Below are positions 17,480 to 26,161 of a DNA stretch of 64,000 nt, one piece after another; position 1 is the first letter of the stretch; each line of letters starts with the position of its first letter. Both the position numbers and the translations under genes were made by a program. Under the pieces are notes generated by a model. It was not told the origin of the DNA and did no database searches. It saw nothing but the letters and a program-made list of their open reading frames with translations. Origin of the DNA: Leeia speluncae. Lineage in GTDB: Bacteria > Pseudomonadota > Gammaproteobacteria > Burkholderiales > Leeiaceae. The stretch is from the NCBI RefSeq assembly GCF_020564625.1, contig NZ_JAJBZT010000007.1:149202-213201 (forward strand), in the 5' to 3' direction.

Positions 17480-17529
17480 GCTCAAATTATCGCTAAGTTT
17501 GATATGAATAAACCACGATTAAATCAAAC

Positions 17530-17952
17530 TTAGCGCCCACAAATAGCGGCAAGGGATAAGAGTTCTTCCAATAGTGATAAACACTGATCACCAGACATGG
17601 CAAATGGGTCGATCTTTGGTTTTGGGGCGTATTTTAACAAGGTAGCTGGGTTTACCTTTGCTAGGTTGACTTCCCCCATTGTCCAATGGGCAAACTGACG
17701 CTCTTTAATTTCTTCAAAGCCTAGTAGTTCAATATCTTTGTGACGGGTATCTCGGACAATTTCATTGTAAAGTGCGGATACCTCGCTACGCGAACCTTCT
17801 AGTACCTGAATAAACGTATCTTCAGTAAAACACAAAATCCCCGTGACGCCACGTTGGGGATTGTGCACTTTCGACTGTTTTAAAATCACATCGGTTAACT
17901 GCGCATTGATTGCAGCAGTAGAGCGGCTTGCGTAAATCAATCTAACCAACAT
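17530..17952 (-). CDS. BLUF-domain blue-light sensor
   Basis: A 140-aa stand-alone BLUF protein that should bind FAD and sense blue light. The key residues are present: Tyr in LVRLIYASR, Asn and Arg in HNPQRGVTGIL, Gln in FIQVLEGS, and Trp and Met in FAHWTMG. There is no output domain, only about 40 C-terminal residues beyond the core, as in short BLUF proteins that act on a partner. The start at 17952 is preceded by GAGG at proper distance. It begins 7 bases after folE ends, so it is probably cotranscribed with GTP cyclohydrolase I. Confidence 0.88.
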   Translation of the reverse strand: MLVRLIYASRSTAAINAQLTDVILKQSKVHNPQRGVTGILCFTEDTFIQVLEGSRSEVSALYNEIVRDTRHKDIELLGFEEIKERQFAHWTMGEVNLAKVNPATLLKYAPKPKIDPFAMSGDQCLSLLEELLSLAAICGR

Positions 17953-17959
17953 GATTGCC

Positions 17960-18670
17960 TCATTTCTCTTTTCTAGGAAGTAAAGACAAGAATTCACGAC
18001 GTAAGTGGGTATCTTTCAGAAACACGCCACGCATCACACTATTTAGCATTTTAGAATCGGCATCTTTCACACCGCGCCAATGCATGCAGAAATGATCCGC
18101 TTCCATCACCACTGCTAAACCATCCGGGTTCATTTTGTGCATTAATACGTCTGCAATTTGCGTGACTGCTTCTTCTTGAATTTGCGGTCTATTCATTACC
18201 CAGTGGGCAAGGCGTGCATATTTGGATAAACCAATTAGGTTGGAGTGTGCATTTGGCATCACGCCAATCCACAATTTTCCAATAATCGGGCATAGGTGGT
18301 GAGAACACGCACTATGCACGGTAATTGGTCCAACAATCATTAACTCTTTAAGATTTTCCACATTCGGGAATTCAGTCACCGAAGGAGCTGGATGGTAGCG
18401 TCCACGGAAAACTTCTTGAATGTACATTTTTGCTACGCGACGTGCGGTATCTTGCGTGTTGTGATCGTGTTCAATATCAATCACTAAGCTTTGTAGTACT
18501 TCTCTTAGCTTACTTTCTACTTCAGATTGAAGCTCGGTTAGTTCACCTTCTTCAATGAAGTCAGAAATATTGTCATTGGCGTGAAAGCGCTTGTTTGCTG
18601 CTTTAATCCGCTCACGAATTCTAGTTGACACCGGTAGGGCTGTTGCTGGGGTATTCTCTTTTGTACTCAC
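17960..18670 (-). CDS. folE: GTP cyclohydrolase I
   Basis: A 236-aa cytoplasmic enzyme that converts GTP to dihydroneopterin triphosphate, the entry to folate and tetrahydrobiopterin. Zinc ligands and catalytic residues are visible in VHSACSHHLCPIIGK and in FCMHWRGVKD. The N-terminal 45 residues are extra and low in similarity. The start is GTG at 18670 with AGGAAAC upstream. The next gene on the strand is the BLUF sensor. Confidence 0.93.
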   Translation of the reverse strand: MSTKENTPATALPVSTRIRERIKAANKRFHANDNISDFIEEGELTELQSEVESKLREVLQSLVIDIEHDHNTQDTARRVAKMYIQEVFRGRYHPAPSVTEFPNVENLKELMIVGPITVHSACSHHLCPIIGKLWIGVMPNAHSNLIGLSKYARLAHWVMNRPQIQEEAVTQIADVLMHKMNPDGLAVVMEADHFCMHWRGVKDADSKMLNSVMRGVFLKDTHLRREFLSLLPRKEK

Positions 18671-18856
18671 AGTAGTTTCCTGGCTAAAGTGATTCTTCGT
18701 TTCTATGAACCACTCGTTTTAAGTTTGCTACTTACTGTCGCAATCATCAAAACGGATAAATAGGAATGACTATATATTTACCATTGTAGATGAGTCGTTG
18801 CAATACTATTTGGTAAAAATAGTTACTGATTGGTAGTTTTTTTTAATCTACCTATT

Positions 18857-19309
18857 CTATAAGGGCAGTGGACGATTATCGATAATGCTTTTCATGACTA
18901 GTGTGGAAGAAAGCCTTAGCACGCTGGGTAAACGAGATAACTGACGATCATACAGCGTTTGAAAGGCGAGTAAGTCTTTTGCGACAACATGCAGCATAAA
19001 GTCCGGGTCGCCAAACAAGCGTTCTGCACGGACGACTTCTTCAATATCTAATACCGCGTTTTCAAATGCCTGTACGCTTTCGCCACTTGTATCTCTAAGT
19101 GAAACAAACACAATGGCGGAAAATTGCAGTCCAACCGCACGTGCGTTAATTTTGGGTACATAGCCAGTGATGACGCCACTTGTTTCTAACGCGCGAAGTC
19201 GACGATGGCATGGAGACAAACTGAGCCCGACGCGTTCTGCTAAGTCTGTAACAGAAAGTCGCCCATCTTTTTGTAATTCAGCAAGAATTTTTCTATCTAA
19301 AGCATCCAT
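18857..19309 (-). CDS. Lrp/AsnC-family regulator
   Basis: A 150-aa feast/famine regulator. The N-terminal HTH is LDRKILAELQKDGRLSVTDLAERVGLS with SLSPCHRRLRALETSG as reading helix. The C-terminal RAM domain (about 70-145) includes the DFMLHVVAKDL strand. It is divergent from the LysE-type exporter 112 bases away, so it probably activates that gene when an amino acid accumulates, as many Lrp-LysE pairs do. Confidence 0.88.
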   Translation of the reverse strand: MDALDRKILAELQKDGRLSVTDLAERVGLSLSPCHRRLRALETSGVITGYVPKINARAVGLQFSAIVFVSLRDTSGESVQAFENAVLDIEEVVRAERLFGDPDFMLHVVAKDLLAFQTLYDRQLSRLPSVLRLSSTLVMKSIIDNRPLPL

Positions 19310-19420
19310 GAAGAAGATACTACCAATTTATGAAACCAACTAGCAAGAAATAGGGAGCATATTCCTTTGTAAAATTTATAAAATTTTCCTCATCAACAGA
19401 CATGCAAAAAGAGGAAAAAA

Positions 19421-20029
19421 ATGCCAACCAGTATGATTATCGCCTTCTGGATTGTTAGTATCTCGTTGGTATTGGTGCCTGGTGCAGATTGGGCATATGC
19501 CATTTCGGCGGGAATGAAAGAACGAGCGATTGCGCCTGCAATAGGTGGAATGTTGCTTGGGTATACCGTCATTACCATTGCTGTGGCTGCTGGTGTTGGC
19601 GCGTTAGTCGCAAGCTTTCCTATTGTATTAAATGTCATGAGTATTGTAGGCGGGGCATACCTACTCTGGTTAGGTATTCTAGTACTAAGAAACCCTGTGA
19701 TGCCAAGTGCGGGTAATGAAGAAAGCCATTCTGCGACTGATTGGGTAAAACGTGGCTTTATGGTGAGTGGAATGAACCCAAAAGCATTGTTACTGATGCT
19801 AGCTTTGTTGCCTCAATTCACCAACCCACATGCTAGCTGGAATGTGGGTTTACAAATTGGTGCCCTTGGTATTGTGCAAATGATGAACTGTGCTGTGGTG
19901 TATTCATTAGTGGCGGTAACAGCCAAAGTGGTACTTAAAGCTAAACCAGAGGCAGCAATTTGGGTTAGCCGCTTCTCCGGCGTAGCGATGATCACGGTGT
20001 CGATCATTTTGTTTGTAGAGCAGATGTAG
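19421..20029 (+). CDS. LysE/RhtB-family amino acid exporter
   Basis: A 202-aa inner-membrane protein with about six hydrophobic helices. The family signature VPGADWAYAISAGMKERAIAPAI lies near the N-terminus (PGPxxxxxxxxGxxxG type, here PGAD). GMNPKALLLMLALLPQF in the middle is also typical. It likely exports an amino acid or a homoserine-lactone-like compound. GAGG lies just upstream of the start. The Lrp-type gene is divergent from it. Confidence 0.88.
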   Translation: MPTSMIIAFWIVSISLVLVPGADWAYAISAGMKERAIAPAIGGMLLGYTVITIAVAAGVGALVASFPIVLNVMSIVGGAYLLWLGILVLRNPVMPSAGNEESHSATDWVKRGFMVSGMNPKALLLMLALLPQFTNPHASWNVGLQIGALGIVQMMNCAVVYSLVAVTAKVVLKAKPEAAIWVSRFSGVAMITVSIILFVEQM

Positions 20030-20176
20030 CGAAGTAATTGGCTATGTTATTTGATACGGAAATAATTCTGCAGTGCTTCTAAAGTAGAGATTGTATTTTC
20101 AGATTGAAAATGACAAAGTAATAAAGTGCAATGTGATTTTTATACATAGCCCGTAACGATTTCATTTACCTTAGAA

Positions 20177-20574
20177 AGCCCCAACAAAGCATCTATTTGA
20201 TTTCGCTTACAAGCAGATGAATGGCGAGAAACCACCGCCGTGATGACTGCTATCTTAAAAGATCTTTCACTAACTCCATTCGAAAGATTTGCCAAATTAG
20301 TGATGCTGCACCGCTATATAACAAATCACCTGAAGTAGATGAGATCATGGCGGAGTCAGACATCACGTTTAATTTGTTTATTGAGGAAGTATTACCAAAA
20401 GTAAGTAAACCAAAACAACAGATTGCCGCCCACTTAGTAATGTCTGCATGTACCGCTGCGGGAAAAGATATTTCAGAACTGAAACTTAGTAACCCAGAAC
20501 TGAATGATCATATTGCAGAACTGACAGAAATGTTGGTTGGTTATTTGGTCTCGCTCAACCAACGTGGGGGATAA
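20177..20574 (+). pseudogene. Probable decayed TetR-family regulator
   Basis: Two frames together resemble a TetR protein. From 20219 one frame reads EWRETTAVMTAILKDLSL and TPFERFAKLVMLHRYI, then stops at 20336. The other frame, open to 20574, continues with KSPEVDEIMAESDITFNLF and a C-terminal helix set ending EMLVGYLVSLNQ. A one-base shift around 20315-20330 would join them. Upstream, codons for NKASI then a TGA are compatible with the end of a TetR HTH. The second frame alone would give a 117-aa protein from 20221, whose first 30 residues look like out-of-frame sequence. I infer a degraded regulator; a real short protein is the alternative. Confidence 0.45.
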
Positions 20575-20610
20575 ATGGTCACGAAGGAATCCTTCATGAC
20601 CATCTGGGCA

Positions 20611-21501
20611 TTACAATAAGGTGGCGTGGCGTAAATCCGAAAGCAGTGAAGGGCCAGTTGGGTGCCAGCCTAGTTGCGATTGTGTCCAGTCACTGGAAGC
20701 ACGAAGGTTTAAACTAGCAAACATCGCGTACCAGCCAAAAAAGTCTGGCGCTTCTTTCTCAGAAATCGAGACAACAGGGAGTTGTAACAGCTCTCCCACC
20801 GCCTCTGCAATGGCTTTACTGCTAATCCCTATTTCACCGACTGCGTGATAGCGCTTTCCTTTTTCTCCTTTTGATAGGACTAGGCTATATAAATTGGCGA
20901 CATCAGAAACATGGCCGGCCGAAAATTCATTTGTCCCATCATTTACATAGGCAACAGCACCTTTTTGCTGACTAATTGCAATGAAGTAGGTAATCAAACC
21001 ATGTTTTACTTGATTATGTACTTGCGGTAGGCGGACTACGCGAACATCGATCCCTTGTTGTTCAAGAATTTCTGCCGCTAGTTCTGATGCAATTCTTGGA
21101 TTTGCATGTGCTTTATTAAAGACATCCTCTTGCGCTGGTTGACCGTGTCCCACTTCACCAATGCCAACGCCAGACGTGATAATCAGAGGGATATTTTTAT
21201 CTCTAGCAATGTCGCCTAAGCCTAAAATAACACCATGATCTTTTTTGCAATTATCCGCCATGGTAGCAAAGTGATGATCAAACGCAGTATGAATAATGGC
21301 ATCCGCTTTTACGGCACCAGCTTGTAGGCTGCTAATATCTTCTAACAGCCCAAAATGTGGCTCCACACCTTGTTGTTGCAACGTTTGTAAGCCTGCATCC
21401 GTTCTCGCTACACCAATGACCTGATGCCCTTGGGTTTGTAATACGGGGATCAAATGTGAGCCGATAAAACCTGTCGCGCCAGTTAAAAATACTTTCATCA
21501 T
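20611..21501 (-). CDS. NAD(P)-dependent epimerase/SDR-family protein
   Basis: A 296-aa extended short-chain dehydrogenase/reductase. The N-terminal cofactor motif GATGFIGSHLIPVLQ is clear. The catalytic Tyr of YxxxK is not seen in the usual place, where ITSGVGIGEVGHG stands, so it fits the atypical SDR group of NAD-binding reductase/epimerase-like proteins. GGAGAC precedes the double ATG. It is divergent from an XRE-type regulator 97 bases away that probably controls it. Substrate unknown. Confidence 0.8.
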   Translation of the reverse strand: MMKVFLTGATGFIGSHLIPVLQTQGHQVIGVARTDAGLQTLQQQGVEPHFGLLEDISSLQAGAVKADAIIHTAFDHHFATMADNCKKDHGVILGLGDIARDKNIPLIITSGVGIGEVGHGQPAQEDVFNKAHANPRIASELAAEILEQQGIDVRVVRLPQVHNQVKHGLITYFIAISQQKGAVAYVNDGTNEFSAGHVSDVANLYSLVLSKGEKGKRYHAVGEIGISSKAIAEAVGELLQLPVVSISEKEAPDFFGWYAMFASLNLRASSDWTQSQLGWHPTGPSLLSDLRHATLL

Positions 21502-21598
21502 GAGTCTCCTGAAGGTTGACAGAAGGCATCATAGGCTTTCACTATAAAAGGAAAAGTAGTGACGTTATCCTATTAAAATAACTAACAGGCAATTGTGC

Positions 21599-22417
21599 AT
21601 GACAGCTGAAAATCGGCTTGGTGAATTTCTGAAAGACAAACGTGGCAGGTTAGATCCCGCCTTGTTTGGATTTAGTGTCGCGCGAAGAAGAACACCAGGC
21701 TTACGCCGAGAAGAAGTTGCGCAATTAGCCCATATTAGTCCTGCTTGGTACACATGGCTTGAACAAGGGCGTGGCGGTGCACCATCTAAAGAAGTGCTCA
21801 ATCGCTTATCTACTACCTTACAGTTAAATGCCGCTGAAAAAGAATATTTGTTTTTGCTCGCTTTTGGTCATCCACCAGATAGCAAGATGGCGGTCTCGCA
21901 TGAGCTTAGTCCTAGAATTCAGCGGGTGTTAGATGCTTTCGGACATTGTCCTGCCATTATTAAAACCGCTACATGGGATGTGATTGCTTGGAATAAGGCC
22001 GCTAGGTTTGTGCTAAATGACTATGAAAAGCTGCCAAGTAACTTACGCAATACATTGAAGTTAATTTTTCTTGATCCCAAATCCAAAGTGATTCAACAAG
22101 ATTGGGAAGTGGTTGCTCAGTTTGTTGTGAATAGTTTTAGGGCAGATGTTACCCGCATTGGCATCTCTGATAGTGTTCAGGCGCTGATAGATGAACTCAG
22201 CCAGCAGAGTGAAGACTTTGTTAGATTCTGGCAAAGTAATGAAGTAAGTGACCATGCCGGTGGGGAAAAGCGATTACATCATCCTATATTAGGTGCGATT
22301 GATTTAGAATTTTCCTCTTTTGTGGTTGAAGGGCGACCAGACTTAAATATGTTGGTGTTTAACCCATCATCACAGGAAACCAAGCAAAAAATTGAGTCTC
22401 ATTTAGTTTCTCTATAA
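21599..22417 (+). CDS. XRE-family regulator, MmyB-like
   Basis: A 272-aa DNA-binding protein. The N-terminal HTH (about 8-75) includes RRTPGLRREEVAQLAHIS and WYTWLEQGRGGAPS, standard for the XRE/MmyB group. The C-terminal part (about 100-265) is the MmyB-like ligand domain with WDVIAWNKAARFVLNDY, thought to bind a small lipid-like ligand. In related bacteria such genes stand divergent to an SDR oxidoreductase, as here. Start at the ATG 21599; an in-frame TTG two codons earlier is unlikely. Confidence 0.87.
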   Translation: MTAENRLGEFLKDKRGRLDPALFGFSVARRRTPGLRREEVAQLAHISPAWYTWLEQGRGGAPSKEVLNRLSTTLQLNAAEKEYLFLLAFGHPPDSKMAVSHELSPRIQRVLDAFGHCPAIIKTATWDVIAWNKAARFVLNDYEKLPSNLRNTLKLIFLDPKSKVIQQDWEVVAQFVVNSFRADVTRIGISDSVQALIDELSQQSEDFVRFWQSNEVSDHAGGEKRLHHPILGAIDLEFSSFVVEGRPDLNMLVFNPSSQETKQKIESHLVSL

Positions 22418-22822
22418 GCAAATTCCACATACAGTCCTATCGCGTAAATCCGCAAATTTTTCTGGCAAACAGAGGCTTGTTTATCTGGTTTTTCTAAACA
22501 AGCTTTGTGTTTCAAAAAAAACATTCTGTCTATACAAGTTGTTTCGTCAAAAACTTATTCTGTTAAACACCGACCGTATAACTACGTATTCGCTAAAAAA
22601 CACTTCAAAATATCTACGTAAGTATCTGTAAATAAATATAAATACATTATTTTGTCATGTGTTTATCTTGTCGTTTTTAGTCAAAAAAGCGTTGTTTTTT
22701 ATACGGTTGACACGAAGTTGTATAGTCAACTGTAGTATCCCTGCAAACACAAATACTAACTAATGTGTTTAAACCACTTAAGCAGCAAAATTTACTTTAT
22801 GAATAATCGGAGGGAGTGTTTC
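22418..22822 (+). promoter_or_regulatory. Leader region with repeated TTGTATAG-type motif
   Basis: This 405-base gap precedes the chimeric binding-protein gene. It contains TGTCTATACAAG (22527-22538), the reverse complement of CTTGTATAGACA, and TTGTATAGTCAA (22718-22729). The latter is inside a larger inverted pair GTTGAC (22706-22711) / GTCAAC (22725-22730). The core resembles operators of GntR/HutC-type regulators. No ORF is supportable here. Confidence 0.4.
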
Positions 22823-24013
22823 ATGAGGCTAAAAAATACGATTGCGTTGACTTCTATCGCGCTAGGTACTTTGTTTGTTTTTAATGCGGCAAATGCGGCA
22901 GATGTGAAAAGCATTACCTTAGCAACAGAAGCAGCGTACGAACCATGGAACCTAACTAAACCAGATGGCACGATCAGTGGCTTTGAACCAGAGTTACTGC
23001 AAAATTTGTGTGCACGAATGAAAATTCAGTGCAAAGTCATCCCTCAAGATTGGGATGGCATGATTACCGGCCTAAAAGCGCATAAATACGATGTAATTAT
23101 TGATGCAATTTTGGCGACGGAAGAGCGTAAAAAAGAAGTCGCTTTTTCTGTTCCTTACGCAACGACACCGGGTGTATTTGCAGCACTCAAGGGCGGCAAA
23201 TTAGCGGCACTTCCTAACAATGGAAAAACATTTAAATTTACGAAAGCAAACGTAGATAAGAATGTGATTGCTAGCTTAAAAGCAGCACTTAAAGGCAAAA
23301 CAATTGGTATTCAGGCGGGCACGGTTTACTCACCATTTATCTATGAAAACTTCAAAGACGTTGCAACCATTCGTGAATACAAAGCAGCGTCAGAACACGA
23401 TATGGATTTAAGCACCGGCCGTATTGATGTTGTATTTGATGATGCTACTTACTTCAAGAGTGCATTCGAAAAGCCTAGCAACAAAAATATGACCATGAGC
23501 GGTCCGCTCATTGGTGGTTCAATCTGGGGTGATGGCGAAGCCTTTGGTGCCATGTCAGAAAGACGAATCGATCGATTAGTGAATCCATTAGTTAGTGGGC
23601 TACCGGCGTTCTTGGCTGCAAATAATGGCTGCAGCTCTGGCTTTATGATCGCCCAGTACACTGCTGTATCTTTAGTAAACGAAAATAGACGCTTAAGTGC
23701 GCCAGCTTCTCTGGATGGTGGTATTACTTCTGCCCTACAAGAAGATCATCTTTCGCACGCGACACCTGCTGCAGTAAAGCTGCTTAAAGTGATCGAAAAC
23801 ACTAAGCTGATATTAGCGATAGAGTTGCTCGCAGCGACGCAAGCTTATGATTTACAAGTAGGTAAAGAAAAGAAAGCGGCTAAAACCGATGCAATCTATC
23901 AATTGGTTAGAGAGCATATTCCTTTTTATGCAGATGATCGCCCGTTAGCAGAAGACTTTAAGACAGCCATTGGGCTAATGTCGCAACATCAGCCCTTAAC
24001 TGCCATTGTTTAA
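22823..24013 (+). CDS. Chimera: amino-acid ABC binding protein fused to ammonia-lyase C-terminus
   Basis: The 396-aa product has a signal peptide (MRLKNTIALTSIALGTLF, cleavage after NAANA) and a type II polar amino acid binding domain (about 28-241: EAAYEPWNLTKPDGTISGFEPE, DWDGMITGLKAHKYDVIID, VFDDATYFKSAF). At GDGEAFG / AMSERR (around 23545-23552) it changes to the C-terminal part of a histidine/aromatic amino acid ammonia-lyase. That part includes GLPAFLAANNGCSSGFMIAQ, LVNENRRLSAPASLDG, SALQEDHLSHATPAAV and ENTKLILAIELLAATQAYDL. The lyase active-site Ala-Ser-Gly (MIO) region is absent. The frame is intact through the join. GGAGGGAG precedes the ATG. It most likely arose by a deletion joining two genes of a histidine-uptake and hut-type locus. 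Lyase activity is not expected. Confidence 0.8.
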   Translation: MRLKNTIALTSIALGTLFVFNAANAADVKSITLATEAAYEPWNLTKPDGTISGFEPELLQNLCARMKIQCKVIPQDWDGMITGLKAHKYDVIIDAILATEERKKEVAFSVPYATTPGVFAALKGGKLAALPNNGKTFKFTKANVDKNVIASLKAALKGKTIGIQAGTVYSPFIYENFKDVATIREYKAASEHDMDLSTGRIDVVFDDATYFKSAFEKPSNKNMTMSGPLIGGSIWGDGEAFGAMSERRIDRLVNPLVSGLPAFLAANNGCSSGFMIAQYTAVSLVNENRRLSAPASLDGGITSALQEDHLSHATPAAVKLLKVIENTKLILAIELLAATQAYDLQVGKEKKAAKTDAIYQLVREHIPFYADDRPLAEDFKTAIGLMSQHQPLTAIV

Positions 24014-24024
24014 GTACCTCAATC

Positions 24025-24058
24025 ACCGGTGATCGTTCGACAGTTATCGATCACCGGT
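24025..24058. terminator. Hairpin between convergent genes
   Basis: Perfect 11-bp arms ACCGGTGATCG and CGATCACCGGT enclose a 12-base loop. Only a short T-rich tail follows, so it is a plausible but not classic terminator. Confidence 0.55.
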
Positions 24059-24063
24059 TCGGT

Positions 24064-24918
24064 TTACGTTTCAATTGTCTGTAACGCATCCTGCCAACAA
24101 GCTTGCGCCCATTCTCGCAGCATCAACGCTTCTTTCCATCTATCGGTAATGTCTAGGCCATCACTCCCTGTAATGGCATAAGGGGTGGGGCCAAGCTCAC
24201 AGGTAAAGGTCAGTGTGTCATCTGCTTTTGCACGTTTTTGCCAACTGGACATGCCATACGTCCACCATGCTTTAAAGACGTCTACCCACGGTTGGTGTTG
24301 AGCAAAGCTAACGGGGATTTGTACCTGATGCCCATTAGAAACCCGGCCATGAAAACCCCAGCCATGATCAAGAATAGTTTTAATCTGTTGATCATCCGCT
24401 TCTGCTGGCGGAAGAGGGAATTCTCTTGCCACTACATAGTGAGACAAATCTGATAGCAGCTTGAGATTTGGCATTTCCGCGAGCAGATCGAGTGTAAATA
24501 GTAAATCATTCGTGACCCGGTAGCGGTGCGTCTCGATTAACACAGGAAAAGCCACTTGCTCAGCCAATCGCTGCCAACCTTCAATTACTCGAATCGCTTC
24601 TTTCAGCGTGCGTGGTCGAAAATCTGCTTGAATCGTTATGTGATGGCAGCCAAATTCAGTGCCGTTTTCTAAAGCGGGGATGAGTTCTTCAATATTGGTT
24701 GGGAAGACTTGCCCCTCTGCTTGTAGGCCTAAGGGTTTAAATGTCTCTGCTAAACGCGCCACATGCTGACGATTGTAGTAGTGGTCTGTAAAACCAGCAA
24801 AGCCAGCGGCGGCAATTTGCGTTAGCCTTTCTTCGTGGCTTGCAGACTTACCCCCTGGTAATAGGTTTTCCATTGCCCACATGGATTGAAAAACCAATAA
24901 CGCTTGATTGGTCGACAT
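24064..24918 (-). CDS. TIM-barrel sugar phosphate isomerase/epimerase-like, MocC-like
   Basis: A 284-aa protein of the xylose-isomerase-like TIM-barrel family (AP endonuclease 2 fold). Visible strand ends are ITIQADFRPRT, PVLIETHRYR (with Glu and His as metal-ligand candidates), KLLSDLSHYVV and HGRVSNGHQ. It is the last gene of the minus-strand cluster with desaturase-like oxygenase, Rieske ferredoxin and reductase, three bases behind the reductase. The set MocC, MocF, MocE, MocD of rhizopine (methyl-inosamine) catabolism has these same four protein types. MocC-like function on an inositol derivative is therefore an inference from context. Confidence 0.75.
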   Translation of the reverse strand: MSTNQALLVFQSMWAMENLLPGGKSASHEERLTQIAAAGFAGFTDHYYNRQHVARLAETFKPLGLQAEGQVFPTNIEELIPALENGTEFGCHHITIQADFRPRTLKEAIRVIEGWQRLAEQVAFPVLIETHRYRVTNDLLFTLDLLAEMPNLKLLSDLSHYVVAREFPLPPAEADDQQIKTILDHGWGFHGRVSNGHQVQIPVSFAQHQPWVDVFKAWWTYGMSSWQKRAKADDTLTFTCELGPTPYAITGSDGLDITDRWKEALMLREWAQACWQDALQTIET

Positions 24919-24921
24919 CTG

Positions 24922-26157
24922 CTAATTTCCTTTAAGCAATGATTTTAGATTGGTGGATGGGTCTGCTAACGTTTCCATTGAAACCACCTTTTTCATCGCG
25001 ATTAGACGCTCAATCAGCTTAATGTCTTTTGCAATACAGCCATCTTTTCCCATGCCTGCGGCACCGCGAATACAACCCACTTCATCTTGGTAGATCACAA
25101 AAGTGGCTACTTCATTTTGCTGGCGTACAGTCGCTTTTAAGGTTGGACTAGTCTCGCCAACCACTTGCAAGCCCTCATCAAATTGATCTGACCAAAACCA
25201 CATCAAATCTTCAAATTCGGATTGTGGGCTAACTAGGTGCTTGGCTAAGTAGCGTGCTTGATGTTCTGCATTGCGCCAAGTTTCAATACGCTGATGACCA
25301 CCATTCATCGGAATGGCAGCAACATCGCCAATTGCATAAATATCTGGATGGGACGTTTGCAAATAGGCATCTACCAAAATGCCATTGCCCACCTTCAACC
25401 CTGCGGCTTCTGCCAATGTTTGATTCGGGATAATGCCTATACCCGCCACTAAAACATCGAATACAAACCGTTCTCCTGTTTTCAGTAGCACACTGGTTTT
25501 ATCTTCATGGTGGGATAATTGCTCAATACCTGCTTGTAGCTTAATCGTGACGTCATTTTGTTGATGAAGCTCGAACAAACGGTTAGAAATTTCAGCAGGT
25601 AGTACACGGCTCGCAAGTTGATTTGCCGCCTCAAAAACAACGACGTCACAACCAAGTTGTTTGGCGGAAGAGGCGATTTCTAGTCCAATAAAACCACCGC
25701 CAATAATGCCAACCCTCTTGCTAGGATGAAGCGCGGTTTTTAACGCAGCCGCATCGGCCTGATTACGTAAGTACAAAATAGGCACAGCCTCACATCCGGG
25801 TAGGCTTAATTTTCTTGGTACACCACCCGTTGCAAAAACAAGCGCCTGGTAACTAAGCGATTCACCGTTTTCTAAGGTAAGCAGATGATTACTCGGGTCT
25901 ACCTTAGTTACCGGAGTACTTACACGCCAATCAATCGAATATTCAGCGAGCTGTACTACTGTCGTCATGCTTAGCTGTGTTGGGGTAGATTCACCTAGCA
26001 GCACTTGTTTAGAGAGTGGTGGGCGTTCGTAGGGTAGATGGGGCTCATCACCAATTAGACAAATTGTCCCTCTATAGCCTTCCTCACGCAGGTGAAGCGC
26101 CAATCGCCCACCTGCTTGCCCGGCACCAATAATGACAATGGGGGCTTGGGTATACAT
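24922..26157 (-). CDS. FAD-dependent ferredoxin reductase (MocF-like)
   Basis: A 411-aa NAD(P)H:ferredoxin reductase of the oxygenase-coupled type. It has the FAD motif GAGQAGGRLALHLRE, the NAD(P) motif GIIGGGFIGLEIASSAKQLG, and YAIGDVAAIPM near the end of the FAD domain. The last 90 residues form the reductase C-terminal domain. It should pass electrons from NAD(P)H to the Rieske ferredoxin encoded 4 bases upstream, and from there to the di-iron oxygenase. Confidence 0.85.
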   Translation of the reverse strand: MYTQAPIVIIGAGQAGGRLALHLREEGYRGTICLIGDEPHLPYERPPLSKQVLLGESTPTQLSMTTVVQLAEYSIDWRVSTPVTKVDPSNHLLTLENGESLSYQALVFATGGVPRKLSLPGCEAVPILYLRNQADAAALKTALHPSKRVGIIGGGFIGLEIASSAKQLGCDVVVFEAANQLASRVLPAEISNRLFELHQQNDVTIKLQAGIEQLSHHEDKTSVLLKTGERFVFDVLVAGIGIIPNQTLAEAAGLKVGNGILVDAYLQTSHPDIYAIGDVAAIPMNGGHQRIETWRNAEHQARYLAKHLVSPQSEFEDLMWFWSDQFDEGLQVVGETSPTLKATVRQQNEVATFVIYQDEVGCIRGAAGMGKDGCIAKDIKLIERLIAMKKVVSMETLADPSTNLKSLLKGN

Positions 26158-26161
26158 CGCC

